NCBI GenBank assembly: GCA_965224095.1 | Contig: OZ245039.1 | Location: 558,001 to 622,000 of the forward strand | Direction of reading: 5' to 3' | Length of the DNA: 64,000 nucleotides | DNA from: JBPEWY01 sp965224095 | GTDB taxonomy: Bacteria; Bacteroidota; Bacteroidia; Flavobacteriales; Flavobacteriaceae | Part shown: positions 22,287-30,613 of the stretch, piece by piece | Layout of the letters: each line of letters begins with the position of its first letter | Position numbering within the stretch: position 1 is the first letter of the stretch | Made by a program: the position numbers and the translations under genes | The notes under the pieces: model-generated | Told to the model about the DNA's origin: nothing | The model's database searches: none | The model's input: the letters and a program-made list of their open reading frames with translations, nothing else

Positions 22287-22346
22287 CACAACAAACTTAA
22301 GCAAAAAAATACGCTTATTATCTAAAAAATATCAACAGTTCTTCGA

Positions 22347-23177
22347 ATGCCCATCATTACGTTAACAACCGATTTTGGCTATAAAGATCACTTTGTAGGG
22401 GCTATAAAAGGCGCTATCCTTTCTGAAATGGAATCAATTTCCATTGTTGATATTTCCCATGAGGTAAGTCCCTTTAATATTCAGGAGGCTGCTTATATCT
22501 TACAAAATGCTTATACAAGTTTCCCCAAAGGTACGGTCCATATCATTGGTGTGGATTCGGAAGTTACTCCGGAAAACAAACATATTGCCGTAGAATTTGA
22601 CGGTCATTTTTTTGTGGGAGCTAATAACGGTGTCATTTCATTACTTCTTACGGGATTTCAGCCCCAGAAAATTGTGGAAATCAATATTCATGACAACTTG
22701 CCCAATGTCTTTCCGGTACTGGAGGTTTTTGTCAAGGTAGCCTGTCATATTTGTCGAGGAGGAAAACTGGAGGTAATAGGAAAACCCATCGAGCAGATCC
22801 GGGAAATAAAAGGGTTAATGCCACTGGTAAACACCGAGGAAAATCAAATTATCGGGAATGTTATTTATATTGATAATTACGGGAATGTGGTAACCAATAT
22901 TACTCAGAAATTTTTTGAAAACATTCGAAAAGGCAGAGATTTTGAATTGTCGGCCAGGAATTACAAGTTCAGGCAAATCTTTAACCGCTACAGCGAAGCC
23001 ATTAATTTTACACTGCCCAAAAATAAACGCGAAGAGGATGGGAAACGCCTGGCTCTTTTTAATTCGGGGAAGTATCTCGAACTCGCTATCTATAAAAGTA
23101 ATCTGGATACAGTTGGAGGTGCTTCCACGCTGTTAGGGCTTGATTACAGAGATACGGTAACCGTTAATTTTTTCTGA
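22347..23177 (+). CDS. SAM hydroxide adenosyltransferase (DUF62 family)
   Basis: A 276-residue member of the family that cleaves S-adenosylmethionine with hydroxide to adenosine and methionine, related to fluorinase/chlorinase. It begins ITLTTDFGYKDHFVGAIKG, with the conserved DFG/D segment, then DISHEVSPFNI; IDNYGNVVTNI in the C-terminal domain is also typical. It is separated by one nucleotide from the following monooxygenase gene, so the two are probably translationally coupled. The physiological role of the family is still unclear. Confidence 0.93.
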   Translation: MPIITLTTDFGYKDHFVGAIKGAILSEMESISIVDISHEVSPFNIQEAAYILQNAYTSFPKGTVHIIGVDSEVTPENKHIAVEFDGHFFVGANNGVISLLLTGFQPQKIVEINIHDNLPNVFPVLEVFVKVACHICRGGKLEVIGKPIEQIREIKGLMPLVNTEENQIIGNVIYIDNYGNVVTNITQKFFENIRKGRDFELSARNYKFRQIFNRYSEAINFTLPKNKREEDGKRLALFNSGKYLELAIYKSNLDTVGGASTLLGLDYRDTVTVNFF

Positions 23178-23178
23178 T

Positions 23179-23475
23179 ATGTTCGTACGAATAGTTAAAA
23201 TGACCTTTAAACCGGAACAAAGTGCCGAATTTATTGCGCATTTTAATCTTTACAAATCGCAGATAAGAAATTTTAAAGGATGTTCATTTTTAGAGCTTTA
23301 TCGGGATAAAAAGCATGCAAATATCTTTTTTACATACAGTTACTGGGAATCGGAAGCCCATTTGGATGCCTACAGGCATTCCGAGTTGTTTAAGGAAGTC
23401 TGGAAAACAACAAAAGCCTGGTTTGACGATAAGCCGGAAGCCTGGAGTGTGGATAAACTGGAATCTCTGAAATAG
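23179..23475 (+). CDS. Antibiotic biosynthesis monooxygenase (ABM)-domain protein
   Basis: A 98-residue single-domain protein with the dimeric alpha/beta-barrel layout of ABM proteins: FVRIVKMTFKPEQ, then a GCSFLELYRDK strand, and YWESEAHLDAYRHSELF, which matches the conserved W/H/S-x-F segment. Members act on quinols or haem, or have no known activity. It sits one nucleotide after the SAM-cleaving enzyme and 64 nt before gldF, an arrangement I recall as common in flavobacteria. Confidence 0.88.
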   Translation: MFVRIVKMTFKPEQSAEFIAHFNLYKSQIRNFKGCSFLELYRDKKHANIFFTYSYWESEAHLDAYRHSELFKEVWKTTKAWFDDKPEAWSVDKLESLK

Positions 23476-23501
23476 GGATAGTAAGGATTAAAAAAATAAG
23501 A

Positions 23502-23509
23502 TATATTAG
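23502..23509 (+). promoter_or_regulatory. Candidate -7 box before gldF
   Basis: TATATTAG matches TANNTTTG at 7 of 8 positions, 30 nt upstream of the gldF start. Readthrough from the preceding genes is equally possible. Confidence 0.25.
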
Positions 23510-23539
23510 CACCTTTAAAATAAATAAGAACAAGAATTC

Positions 23540-24274
23540 ATGATCGCCCTTATACAACGAGAAATAAATGCTTTTTTTTCATCTGCCATAGGTTTCCTGG
23601 TGGTAGGCGTTTTTCTCGTTTTAAACGGCCTCTTCCTTTGGGTTTTTAAGGGGAGTTTTAATGTTTTTGAATACGGTTTTGCCGATCTGAGTGCTTTCTT
23701 TCAGCTGGCACCCTGGATTTTGTTGTTTTTAATTCCCGCAGTAACCATGAGAAGCTTTTCGGATGAGAAAAAGCAGGGTACCCTGGAATTGCTGCTCATT
23801 CGTCCGGTAAGCCACTGGAAGATTGTTTTGGGGAAGTATTTTGGTGCTCTTATCCTGATCCTGATTGCGCTTATTCCCACATTGCTGTATGTCTGGACAG
23901 TTTGGCAATTGGGAAATCCTCCGGGAAATCTCGATATAGGAAGTACCCTGGGATCTTATTTCGGGATGCTTTTTCTTATCGGAACTTATACGTCTGTGGG
24001 TATTTTTGCCTCTACAGTTTCCGAGAATCAGATTGTTTCTTTTATCATTGCTGTACTTATTTGTTTCTTTTTGTACTATGGATTTGAGGCCCTGAGTTCT
24101 TTACGCTTTTTGGGAAATAGCAGTTCATGGGTGACCTCCCTGGGTCTTAAGGCTCATTTTGACAGTATTGGAAGAGGTGTGCTTGATACCCGGGATATCA
24201 TTTACTTTTTATCGGTGACCCTGTTTTTTCTTTACCTCACCGTAATTAACCTAAAAAAGCAGTACATTCTATGA
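23540..24274 (+). CDS. gldF: Gliding-motility ABC transporter permease GldF
   Basis: A 244-residue ABC-2-type permease with six hydrophobic segments. FSDEKKQGTLELLLIRPVSHWKIVLGKY, abbreviated here as the DEKKQGTLELLL block, is the family hallmark between TM2 and TM3. GldF works with GldG and the ATPase GldA (not in this window) and is required for gliding in Flavobacterium johnsoniae but not in all gliders. It overlaps gldG by 4 nt (ATGA), so translation is coupled. It directly precedes gldG and dnaN, the common flavobacterial gene order. Confidence 0.93.
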   Translation: MIALIQREINAFFSSAIGFLVVGVFLVLNGLFLWVFKGSFNVFEYGFADLSAFFQLAPWILLFLIPAVTMRSFSDEKKQGTLELLLIRPVSHWKIVLGKYFGALILILIALIPTLLYVWTVWQLGNPPGNLDIGSTLGSYFGMLFLIGTYTSVGIFASTVSENQIVSFIIAVLICFFLYYGFEALSSLRFLGNSSSWVTSLGLKAHFDSIGRGVLDTRDIIYFLSVTLFFLYLTVINLKKQYIL

Positions 24275-25941
24275 AAATAGTTCGTAAATACGGGTTGCAA
24301 ATTATAGGGGTAATTGCCGGGCTTATTATATTAAATTTTTTATCCGGTTTTTTTTATAAACGATTTGATTTAACACAGGATAAGCGATATACATTATCTG
24401 AAGCGACGAATGGAATAGTAAATTCTATTGATAAAACGGTTGTTATCGATGTCCTTTTAGAAGGGGATTTCCCTCCGGAGTTCAGAAAGCTACAAACCGA
24501 AACCCGGCAACTTCTGGAGGAATTATCGGCAAGGAACAATCGTATTAAGTTTGATTTTGTAGATCCGTTAGAGGGATCAGCAAATAGAGAACAAACCATA
24601 AACCAGTTGCAGGGACTGGGATTAACCCCTGCCAGGGTAACTGTTGAGGAAAGTGCCAGAGTATCTCAGGAGCTTGTTTTTCCCTGGGCCATTGCCAATC
24701 TCGGCGAAAAAAGTGTTCGGATATCTCTTTTAAAGAACAAACTGGGAGCTACTCCGGAAGAAAGGGTAAATAACTCCGTACAACAGCTGGAATACGTTTT
24801 TACCGAAGCGCTGCATAAGCTAAGCCTTACGGAAAAGAAAAAAATAGCGATCCTCAAAGGAAATGGGGAGCTGGACGATTTGTATATGGCAGATTTTCTC
24901 AATACGATCAGAGACTCCTATTCAATAGCCCCTTTTACCTTAGATTCTGTTGCCCGTACTCCTCAGAAAACACTGGCTCAACTGCAACAATACGATCTGG
25001 CCATCATTGCAAAACCCACCGAAGCCTTCAGTGAAGAAGAAAAATACGTACTGGACCAGTATCATATGCAGGGTGGAAAATCGGTTTGGATGCTGGATCA
25101 GGTGGTTATGGAACTAGACAGTTTATTTGCCAATAAGGGAAATGCCATTGCCGTTCCCAGAAACCTGAATCTCAACGATTTCTTCTTTAAGTACGGAGTC
25201 CGGATAAACCCCGAGCTGATAAGCGATCTCTATTTCACACAAATTGTAATCGCTACCGGTAGCGGAAATGCTTCACAATACAACCCGGTACCCTGGTTGT
25301 ATAACCCCATGGTTATTTCTAAAAATAACCACGCAATTAACAACAATATTGAAGCGGTGAGAATGCAATTTGTCAGTCCTATTGATACGCTGGCAAATAC
25401 AACCCGTAAAACCATTCTTTTACAAAGTTCTCCCCTGTCAAAAACCGAAGGCGTACCAAAACAAATCAGTCTCAGTAGTATTACGCGTGAGCCCGATAAA
25501 GATTCGTTTAATAAAGGGAATATTCCACTGGCTGTACTGCTGGAAGGTTCTTTTTCCTCCGCTTATAGAAACCGGGTGAAACCGTTAAAATTAAATGAGA
25601 ATAAAGATCAGGGAAATACAGCCATGGTGGTTATTTCGGACGGAGATATCATCAAAAATCAATTGCAAAACGGAAGACCTCTGGAGTTGGGTTACGACAA
25701 ATGGACCAATAACTTTTACGGAAACAAGGAATTTCTTCTGAATGTGGTTAACTTTCTGCTGGACGATTCGGGACTTATAAACATTAGAAACAAAAAAGTA
25801 AACGTCGCATTTCTCGATGTCGAAAAAACAGAGGGGCAAAAAACACGGTGGCAATTTATTAACCTCGCACTCCCCCTGGCATTCTTTGGATTGCTAAGCT
25901 TTGTTTACAGCTATTTCCGCCGTAAAAAGTATACGGAATAA
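24271..25941 (+). CDS. gldG: Gliding-motility ABC transporter auxiliary protein GldG
   Basis: A 556-residue protein with an N-terminal membrane helix (IIGVIAGLIILNFLSGF), a long extracytoplasmic region of the ABC-type_uncharacterised family (LTQDKRYTLSEAT near the start is typical) and a C-terminal helix followed by the basic tail YFRRKKYTE. It partners GldF in the gliding-associated ABC complex. The start overlaps the gldF stop. No truncation or odd features were seen. Confidence 0.93.
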   Translation: MKIVRKYGLQIIGVIAGLIILNFLSGFFYKRFDLTQDKRYTLSEATNGIVNSIDKTVVIDVLLEGDFPPEFRKLQTETRQLLEELSARNNRIKFDFVDPLEGSANREQTINQLQGLGLTPARVTVEESARVSQELVFPWAIANLGEKSVRISLLKNKLGATPEERVNNSVQQLEYVFTEALHKLSLTEKKKIAILKGNGELDDLYMADFLNTIRDSYSIAPFTLDSVARTPQKTLAQLQQYDLAIIAKPTEAFSEEEKYVLDQYHMQGGKSVWMLDQVVMELDSLFANKGNAIAVPRNLNLNDFFFKYGVRINPELISDLYFTQIVIATGSGNASQYNPVPWLYNPMVISKNNHAINNNIEAVRMQFVSPIDTLANTTRKTILLQSSPLSKTEGVPKQISLSSITREPDKDSFNKGNIPLAVLLEGSFSSAYRNRVKPLKLNENKDQGNTAMVVISDGDIIKNQLQNGRPLELGYDKWTNNFYGNKEFLLNVVNFLLDDSGLINIRNKKVNVAFLDVEKTEGQKTRWQFINLALPLAFFGLLSFVYSYFRRKKYTE

Positions 25942-25956
25942 ATGTTAATAAGTTTG

Positions 25957-25988
25957 TTTCGGTAAAAGCGTCAATTAAAATATATTTG
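25957..25988 (+). promoter_or_regulatory. dnaN promoter (Bacteroidetes type)
   Basis: A perfect -7 box TATATTTG (25981-25988) lies 24 nt before the dnaN ATG. A -33 candidate TTTC (25957-25960) is 20 nt upstream; a better-matching TTTG at 25953-25956 has 24-nt spacing. The predicted start site is about 25995. Confidence 0.55.
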
Positions 25989-26012
25989 TACTACCCTTAA
26001 AAAAGAGGATTC

Positions 26013-27131
26013 ATGAAATTTATTGTATCAAGTTCTTACCTGTTAAAACAACTTCAGGTGTTAGGCGGGGTTATTAACAGCAGTAATACCTTACCTATTC
26101 TGGATAATTTCCTATTTAGTCTGAATAATAATAGTCTTACGGTTTCGGCTTCCGATCTCGAAACTACAATGAGTGCCGTTCTGGAAGTAGACTCGGACTC
26201 GCAGGGTGATATTGCAGTCCCTGCCAGACTTTTGCTGGATACACTAAAAACCTTTCCGGAACAACCGCTTACATTTGTTGTGGAAGATAACAATACGATC
26301 GAGATTAGTTCCAATCACGGTAAGTATGCATTGGCATATGCTGATGGTGCGGAGTTTCCGAAAGCGGTAACGCTGTCTGACCCGAGTGCTACCACACTTA
26401 TGGGAGATATTCTTGCCACTGCGGTTAGCAAAACCATTTTTGCTGCGGGAAATGACGATTTGCGACCGGTAATGAGCGGTGTGTTCTTTCAGTTTTCGCC
26501 GGACCATCTCACATTTGTTTCTACAGATGCCCATAAACTGGTAAAATATCAGCGAACCGATGTAAGTGCTTCTCAGGTAGCCGAGTTTATAATGCCCAAG
26601 AAACCTTTGAATTTATTAAAGGGAATCCTGGCAGGTAGCGAAAGCGATGTGGTAATTGAATACAATGATAGCAATGCCAAGTTCACCTTTGATAATTACG
26701 AATTGGTTTGTAGATTAATTGATGGTAAATACCCGAATTATGAGGCCGTGATTCCCAAGGAAAACCCAAACCGGTTAACCATAGACCGAGGGCAGTTTCT
26801 AAGCTCCGCGAAAAGGGTTTCCATATTCTCAAACAAAACCACACATCAAATTCGTTTAAAAATAGCGGGTGCCGAGCTTAATATCTCTGCAGAAGATATC
26901 GATTACAGTAATAAAGCCGAGGAGCGACTTACCTGTGATTATCAGGGAGATGATTTGCAAATAGGTTTTAACTCCCGTTTTCTAACGGAAATGCTGTCGC
27001 ATCTCTCATCAGATGAAGTTTCACTGGAAATGAGCCTTCCCAACCGGGCCGGTATATTAACGCCGGTTGACGGATTGGACGAAGGAGAAAACATTACCAT
27101 GCTGGTTATGCCGGTTATGCTCAATAACTAA
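26013..27131 (+). CDS. dnaN: DNA polymerase III beta subunit (sliding clamp)
   Basis: A 372-residue beta clamp, the normal length. It has three topologically similar domains: the first starts MKFIVSSSYLLKQLQ, the second holds FAAGNDDLRPVMSGVFF, and the third ends with the conserved MLVMPVMLNN. The C-terminal MPV(M/R)L motif forms part of the protein-binding pocket. The clamp tethers the polymerase to DNA. It has its own promoter and a strong terminator immediately downstream. Confidence 0.97.
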   Translation: MKFIVSSSYLLKQLQVLGGVINSSNTLPILDNFLFSLNNNSLTVSASDLETTMSAVLEVDSDSQGDIAVPARLLLDTLKTFPEQPLTFVVEDNNTIEISSNHGKYALAYADGAEFPKAVTLSDPSATTLMGDILATAVSKTIFAAGNDDLRPVMSGVFFQFSPDHLTFVSTDAHKLVKYQRTDVSASQVAEFIMPKKPLNLLKGILAGSESDVVIEYNDSNAKFTFDNYELVCRLIDGKYPNYEAVIPKENPNRLTIDRGQFLSSAKRVSIFSNKTTHQIRLKIAGAELNISAEDIDYSNKAEERLTCDYQGDDLQIGFNSRFLTEMLSHLSSDEVSLEMSLPNRAGILTPVDGLDEGENITMLVMPVMLNN

Positions 27132-27150
27132 AAATATACTGGATAAAAAA

Positions 27151-27170
27151 AAGCCGCACAAATGCGGCTT
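27151..27170. terminator. Bidirectional Rho-independent terminator after dnaN
   Basis: A perfect 8-bp stem AAGCCGCA/TGCGGCTT with a 4-nt loop, preceded by A7 and followed by T5. It can therefore end both the dnaN transcript and the convergent DUF4870 transcript. Confidence 0.88.
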
Positions 27171-27180
27171 TTTTTAGGTT

Positions 27181-27522
27181 TTATTTTATGATCTCCATGG
27201 TCATCGGGTAATAAGGCTGTTCTTCATTACTGGCCTTGATCGCATTAATGATCGGGAAAATAAGGTAAAAGATCCCAATCACAATCATACCAACAATACC
27301 CAATCCAAATAATAAAATCAGAGGAATACACAGCAGCAGATACAGAAACATACTTATTCTGAAATTCAGTATGGATTTACCGTGTTCATCCATATGTTCC
27401 ACCCGGTCTTTTTGGGTTATCCATAAGATAAAAGGAACAATAAAACCTCCTATTCCCGTTACAATATCGAGTAATTGACTTAAATGTGTAATAACTAATA
27501 ACTGATTGTCTTTTCGTTTCAT
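27181..27522 (-). CDS. DUF4870 domain-containing membrane protein
   Basis: A small membrane protein of 113 residues, starting MKRKDNQLLV (the frame opens 3 codons earlier, which adds only MLI). Three hydrophobic segments are visible: one near GIGGFIVPFILWI and two in the C-terminal half. The Q-K-D and HGKSILNFRIS blocks are the DUF4870 signature. Function is unknown. It shares a terminator with the convergent dnaN and is divergent from mnmE. Confidence 0.85.
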   Translation of the reverse strand: MKRKDNQLLVITHLSQLLDIVTGIGGFIVPFILWITQKDRVEHMDEHGKSILNFRISMFLYLLLCIPLILLFGLGIVGMIVIGIFYLIFPIINAIKASNEEQPYYPMTMEIIK

Positions 27523-27620
27523 GATTAGCATTTTTTTGATTGACTAGTATCTATATGACGAGCTAATGCTTAAAATGTTACACAAATCGGGTTTTCCCGG
27601 TAAATGGCCATGAACTTTCT

Positions 27621-27628
27621 TATTTTTG
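27621..27628 (+). promoter_or_regulatory. Candidate -7 box for mnmE
   Basis: TATTTTTG fits TANNTTTG, 18 nt before the preferred ATG at 27647. Transcription would start near 27635, downstream of the earlier in-frame start, which supports the shorter protein. The -33 region is poor. Confidence 0.4.
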
Positions 27629-27646
27629 TTCAAATTACACAGATCC

Positions 27647-29035
27647 ATGATTCCATCAGACACCATAGTTGCGTTGGCAACACCAGCAGGTACCGGAGCT
27701 ATCTCGGTTATTCGCGTTTCCGGCGAGGAAGCCATTACAATATGTTCGGAAGTTTTTGTTTCGGTACACGGTAAAAATTTACAGAAACAAAAAAGTCATA
27801 CACTGCATCTCGGGCATATTACGGATGGAAAGCGAACCATTGATAAAGTCTTACTATCCATATTCAAAGCACCGCATTCGTACACGGGAGAAAATATTAT
27901 AGAAATTTCCTGTCATGGCTCTCCCTACATTCAACAGGAAATTATTAATGTGCTGCTGCGAAAAGGATGCAGAGCTGCCAGGGCGGGCGAATTCACACTT
28001 CGGGCTTTTCTGAACGGTAAAATGGATCTCAGCCAGGCAGAAGCCGTAGCCGATTTAATCAGTAGCGATAATGCCGCGTCTCATCAAATTGCCATGCAGC
28101 AAATGCGTGGCGGATTTTCGTATGAGATTGATAAACTCCGGGAAGAACTGCTCAATTTCGCCTCGCTTATTGAACTGGAGCTCGATTTTTCGGAAGAGGA
28201 TGTCGAATTTGCCGATCGATCGCAGTTCAGGGAATTATTAAACCGAATCCGGCATGTATTGAAACGACTTATCGACAGTTTTGCGGTGGGGAATGTTATT
28301 AAAAATGGAATTCCCGTGGCTATTGTAGGCGAGCCTAATGTGGGGAAATCAACGCTGCTAAACGCTTTGTTAAATGAAGAAAGAGCCATTGTTTCCGATA
28401 TTGCAGGAACCACGAGAGATGCTATTGAAGATGAAATTACCGTGGGAGGCATCGGGTTTCGTTTTATTGATACAGCAGGTATTCGGGAAACCAAAGATGT
28501 TGTGGAAAGTATTGGAATTAAGAAGACTTTCGAAAAAATAGAAAATTCGCAAGTGGTTATTTACCTTTTTGATGCCGAAAAATTCAGGCAGGAGCAACAG
28601 GTATTTATCTCCGAAATCGCTCAAATAAAAAACAAATACCCGCAAAAACCGCTTGTTATCGTCGCGAATAAAATTGATACGCTCAGCTCCGAAGAGATTA
28701 CCAAACTGGAAACAACAATTCCCAATCTTCTTTTACTATCGGCCAAATTGGGTAGCGGCGTGGACCTGTTAAAATCAAGGCTTCTCGATTTTGTACAGAC
28801 GGGCGCTCTTAAAAACAACGATACTATTGTAACCAATTCGCGGCACTATGATGCCCTTCTGAAAGCGCTGGAAGAAATTATTAAGGTAAACCAGGGACTG
28901 GACGACGGACTATCAGGCGATTTGCTGGCTATCGATCTGAGGCAGGCCTTATATCACCTCGGGGAAATTACCGGTCAGGTAACCAACGATGAACTGCTGG
29001 GGAATATTTTTGCCAATTTCTGCATCGGCAAATAA
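27647..29035 (+). CDS. mnmE: tRNA modification GTPase MnmE
   Basis: A GTPase of 462 residues (start MIPSDTIVALATPAG; the frame is open 7 codons further). It has the N-terminal folate-binding/dimerisation domain, an inserted G domain with GEPNVGKST (G1), DIAGTTRDA (G2), DTAGI (G3) and NKID (G4), and the C-terminal FCIGK whose cysteine is conserved. With MnmG it modifies the wobble uridine of tRNAs. Its last 18 bp form the left attachment core of an integrative element, and the stop codon lies inside that core, so the gene stays intact after insertion. Confidence 0.97.
   Translation: MIPSDTIVALATPAGTGAISVIRVSGEEAITICSEVFVSVHGKNLQKQKSHTLHLGHITDGKRTIDKVLLSIFKAPHSYTGENIIEISCHGSPYIQQEIINVLLRKGCRAARAGEFTLRAFLNGKMDLSQAEAVADLISSDNAASHQIAMQQMRGGFSYEIDKLREELLNFASLIELELDFSEEDVEFADRSQFRELLNRIRHVLKRLIDSFAVGNVIKNGIPVAIVGEPNVGKSTLLNALLNEERAIVSDIAGTTRDAIEDEITVGGIGFRFIDTAGIRETKDVVESIGIKKTFEKIENSQVVIYLFDAEKFRQEQQVFISEIAQIKNKYPQKPLVIVANKIDTLSSEEITKLETTIPNLLLLSAKLGSGVDLLKSRLLDFVQTGALKNNDTIVTNSRHYDALLKALEEIIKVNQGLDDGLSGDLLAIDLRQALYHLGEITGQVTNDELLGNIFANFCIGK
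29018..29035 (+). repeat. Left attachment core (attL) in mnmE
   Basis: TTCTGCATCGGCAAATAA encodes the FCIGK end and stop of MnmE. It differs at 4 of 18 positions from the copy at 42657-42674, and closely resembles the 18-bp att core that SGI1 uses in the same gene. Confidence 0.7.
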
Positions 29036-29086
29036 ATAAGTTGATTTATTAATTTCATTTATACTCATTTGTTTTCATTTCATTGA

Positions 29087-29107
29087 TTTTCAACAAGTTG
29101 TTGAAAA
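29087..29107. repeat. Perfect inverted repeat downstream of mnmE
   Basis: TTTTCAACAA and TTGTTGAAAA flank a single G, followed by CTA and T8. It could be a weak terminator for mnmE or a recombinase binding site; the sequence does not decide. Confidence 0.5.
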
Positions 29108-29154
29108 CTATTTTTTTTCTTCGTTTCTTTTAATAACCTATTTTCATACATTTA

Positions 29155-29177
29155 TTTCACCTAATTTTCACCTCAAC
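29155..29177 (+). repeat. Left arm-type repeat of the integrative element
   Basis: TTTCACCT followed closely by TTTTCACCTCAA. Nearly the same doublet recurs in the same orientation at 42600-42623 next to the right attachment core. This is the pattern expected of tyrosine-recombinase arm sites. Confidence 0.55.
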
Positions 29178-29192
29178 ACTATTTTTTATATC

Positions 29193-29215
29193 CGAGGTGA
29201 AAAAATTTCACCTCG
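29193..29215. promoter_or_regulatory. Dyad with arm-repeat half-sites at the integrase start
   Basis: CGAGGTGAAA and TTTCACCTCG, perfect inverted copies separated by AAA, end 3 nt before the preferred integrase ATG. Each half contains the TTTCACCT arm motif, suggesting that the recombinase or its cofactor binds here and represses its own gene. Confidence 0.5.
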
Positions 29216-29217
29216 AA

Positions 29218-30363
29218 ATGAAAATAAGTCTAAAAAGCAAAAAGATTAAAAATGGAAAGTTAAGCCTTTTCATAGAATATTATAAGGGCCACTTTATTGA
29301 CAAGAACGGAATCAACAAGTACAACAGGGATTTTGAGTATTTGAAGATGTACCCTTTGGAAAATCCGTCAACGCCAGGTGAAAAAAGAAAGAATAAAGAG
29401 ATCTATGAGCTGGCCGAGAAAATCCTTGCTATACGCAAATCAGAATTCTATCAAGGCAAGTATAAATTAAAAGACAATAAAAAAGGGAATATCCTGCTTT
29501 TTGATTTCTATAAAACACTTCAAGAAGAGCGTTACGAATCCAAAGGAAATTATGGGAACTGGGATGCCGCCTTTAAACACTTAAAAAAATATGCTCCTGC
29601 ACATATTCAATTAAAGGATATAGATACCGATTTTGTTAGAGGATTCAAACGGTACTTAGATACCAAGGCCAAAACCAAGAGCAACACTCCCCTATCCCAA
29701 AATTCGAAATACACCTACTTCAATAAATTGAAAGCCGCACTCAGGGAAGCCTATAATGAGAACTATATTGATACCAATGTGATCAAATCGGTCAAAGGAT
29801 TTGAACAGGCCGAATCGCAAAGGGAATATTTGACCTATTCTGAATTACAAGCTTTAACGCAAACTGAATGTAAATATCCCATCCTTAAGAATGCATTCAT
29901 ATTTAGCTGTCTTACTGGATTGCGATGGAGCGACATAAACAAACTGACATGGGCAGAAGTACGAGACGAAGATGAATCTTCAAGAATCATCTTTAGACAA
30001 AAAAAGACTGATGGACTTGAATACCTTTATGTTTCTAACCAAGCAAGAATTTTACTCGGAAAAAGAGCTCATAAAAACGAAAGGGTTTTTAAAGGTTTAA
30101 AATATGGTGCGGTGTATAATACCGAAATCCTTAGATGGTGTATGAAAGCGGGAATAACAAAGCATATCACTTTTCACAGTGCCAGGCATACCAATGCGGT
30201 TCTCTTACTTGAAAATGGAGCGGATATATATACCGTTTCAAAGAGGTTGGGGCATCGAGAAATTCGCACCACTGAGATTTACACTAAAATCATTGATAGG
30301 AAAATGAAGGAAGCAGCCAATATGATTCCAGAATTGGATATGTATAGCAAATCTGGAAAATAA
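29218..30363 (+). CDS. Tyrosine recombinase (integrase) of the mnmE-linked element
   Basis: A 381-residue phage-integrase-family recombinase. It has an N-terminal arm-binding region (about 1-85), an SAM-like core-binding domain (about 95-195) and a C-terminal catalytic domain with the complete set R236 (TGLRWSD), K263, H320 and R323 (HSARH), H346 (LGHRE) and Y355 as nucleophile. Numbering uses the ATG at 29218; the frame is also open from a GTG at 29197, but that start falls inside a perfect dyad. It is of the Bacteroidetes element type rather than IntI-like, and would catalyse insertion at the mnmE end. Confidence 0.92.
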   Translation: MKISLKSKKIKNGKLSLFIEYYKGHFIDKNGINKYNRDFEYLKMYPLENPSTPGEKRKNKEIYELAEKILAIRKSEFYQGKYKLKDNKKGNILLFDFYKTLQEERYESKGNYGNWDAAFKHLKKYAPAHIQLKDIDTDFVRGFKRYLDTKAKTKSNTPLSQNSKYTYFNKLKAALREAYNENYIDTNVIKSVKGFEQAESQREYLTYSELQALTQTECKYPILKNAFIFSCLTGLRWSDINKLTWAEVRDEDESSRIIFRQKKTDGLEYLYVSNQARILLGKRAHKNERVFKGLKYGAVYNTEILRWCMKAGITKHITFHSARHTNAVLLLENGADIYTVSKRLGHREIRTTEIYTKIIDRKMKEAANMIPELDMYSKSGK

Positions 30364-30613
30364 CTATCTGAATTATCGCCAAAATCATTCTCATAAATGG
30401 TCTATTAATGAAATTATTTCGCGAGATCTTAAATTAGATATTCTTTATAAAATCTTTTAGTCGAGGAAAAGAGTCTAATAATACAACCGCTTTACCCAAC
30501 TTTTAAATTGGTTGAATATAAGAACTAAAATCTATATTTTTATTAAACATATTATAGGTACATGATTAATAGATATATAAGATTATTAACGTTAATTTAA
30601 AGTAACTATTTAT
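30364..30613. other. Intergenic region after the integrase
   Basis: An AT-rich stretch of 250 bases with no ORF, no recognisable terminator and no perfect TANNTTTG box that I would defend. It presumably holds the promoter of the following Tat-signal gene. Confidence 0.4.

Noticed and set aside
29018..29062. TAAGTTGATTT shared by the left flank (29036 region) and the right flank after the IS (about 44029)
   Set aside because: The offset from the core differs by about 7 bases on the two sides, so it is not a longer duplication; probably chance in AT-rich DNA.
29087..29107. CRISPR-like or transposon repeat in the mnmE downstream region
   Set aside because: It is a single dyad with no repeat series or spacers; no CRISPR array is visible anywhere in the window.
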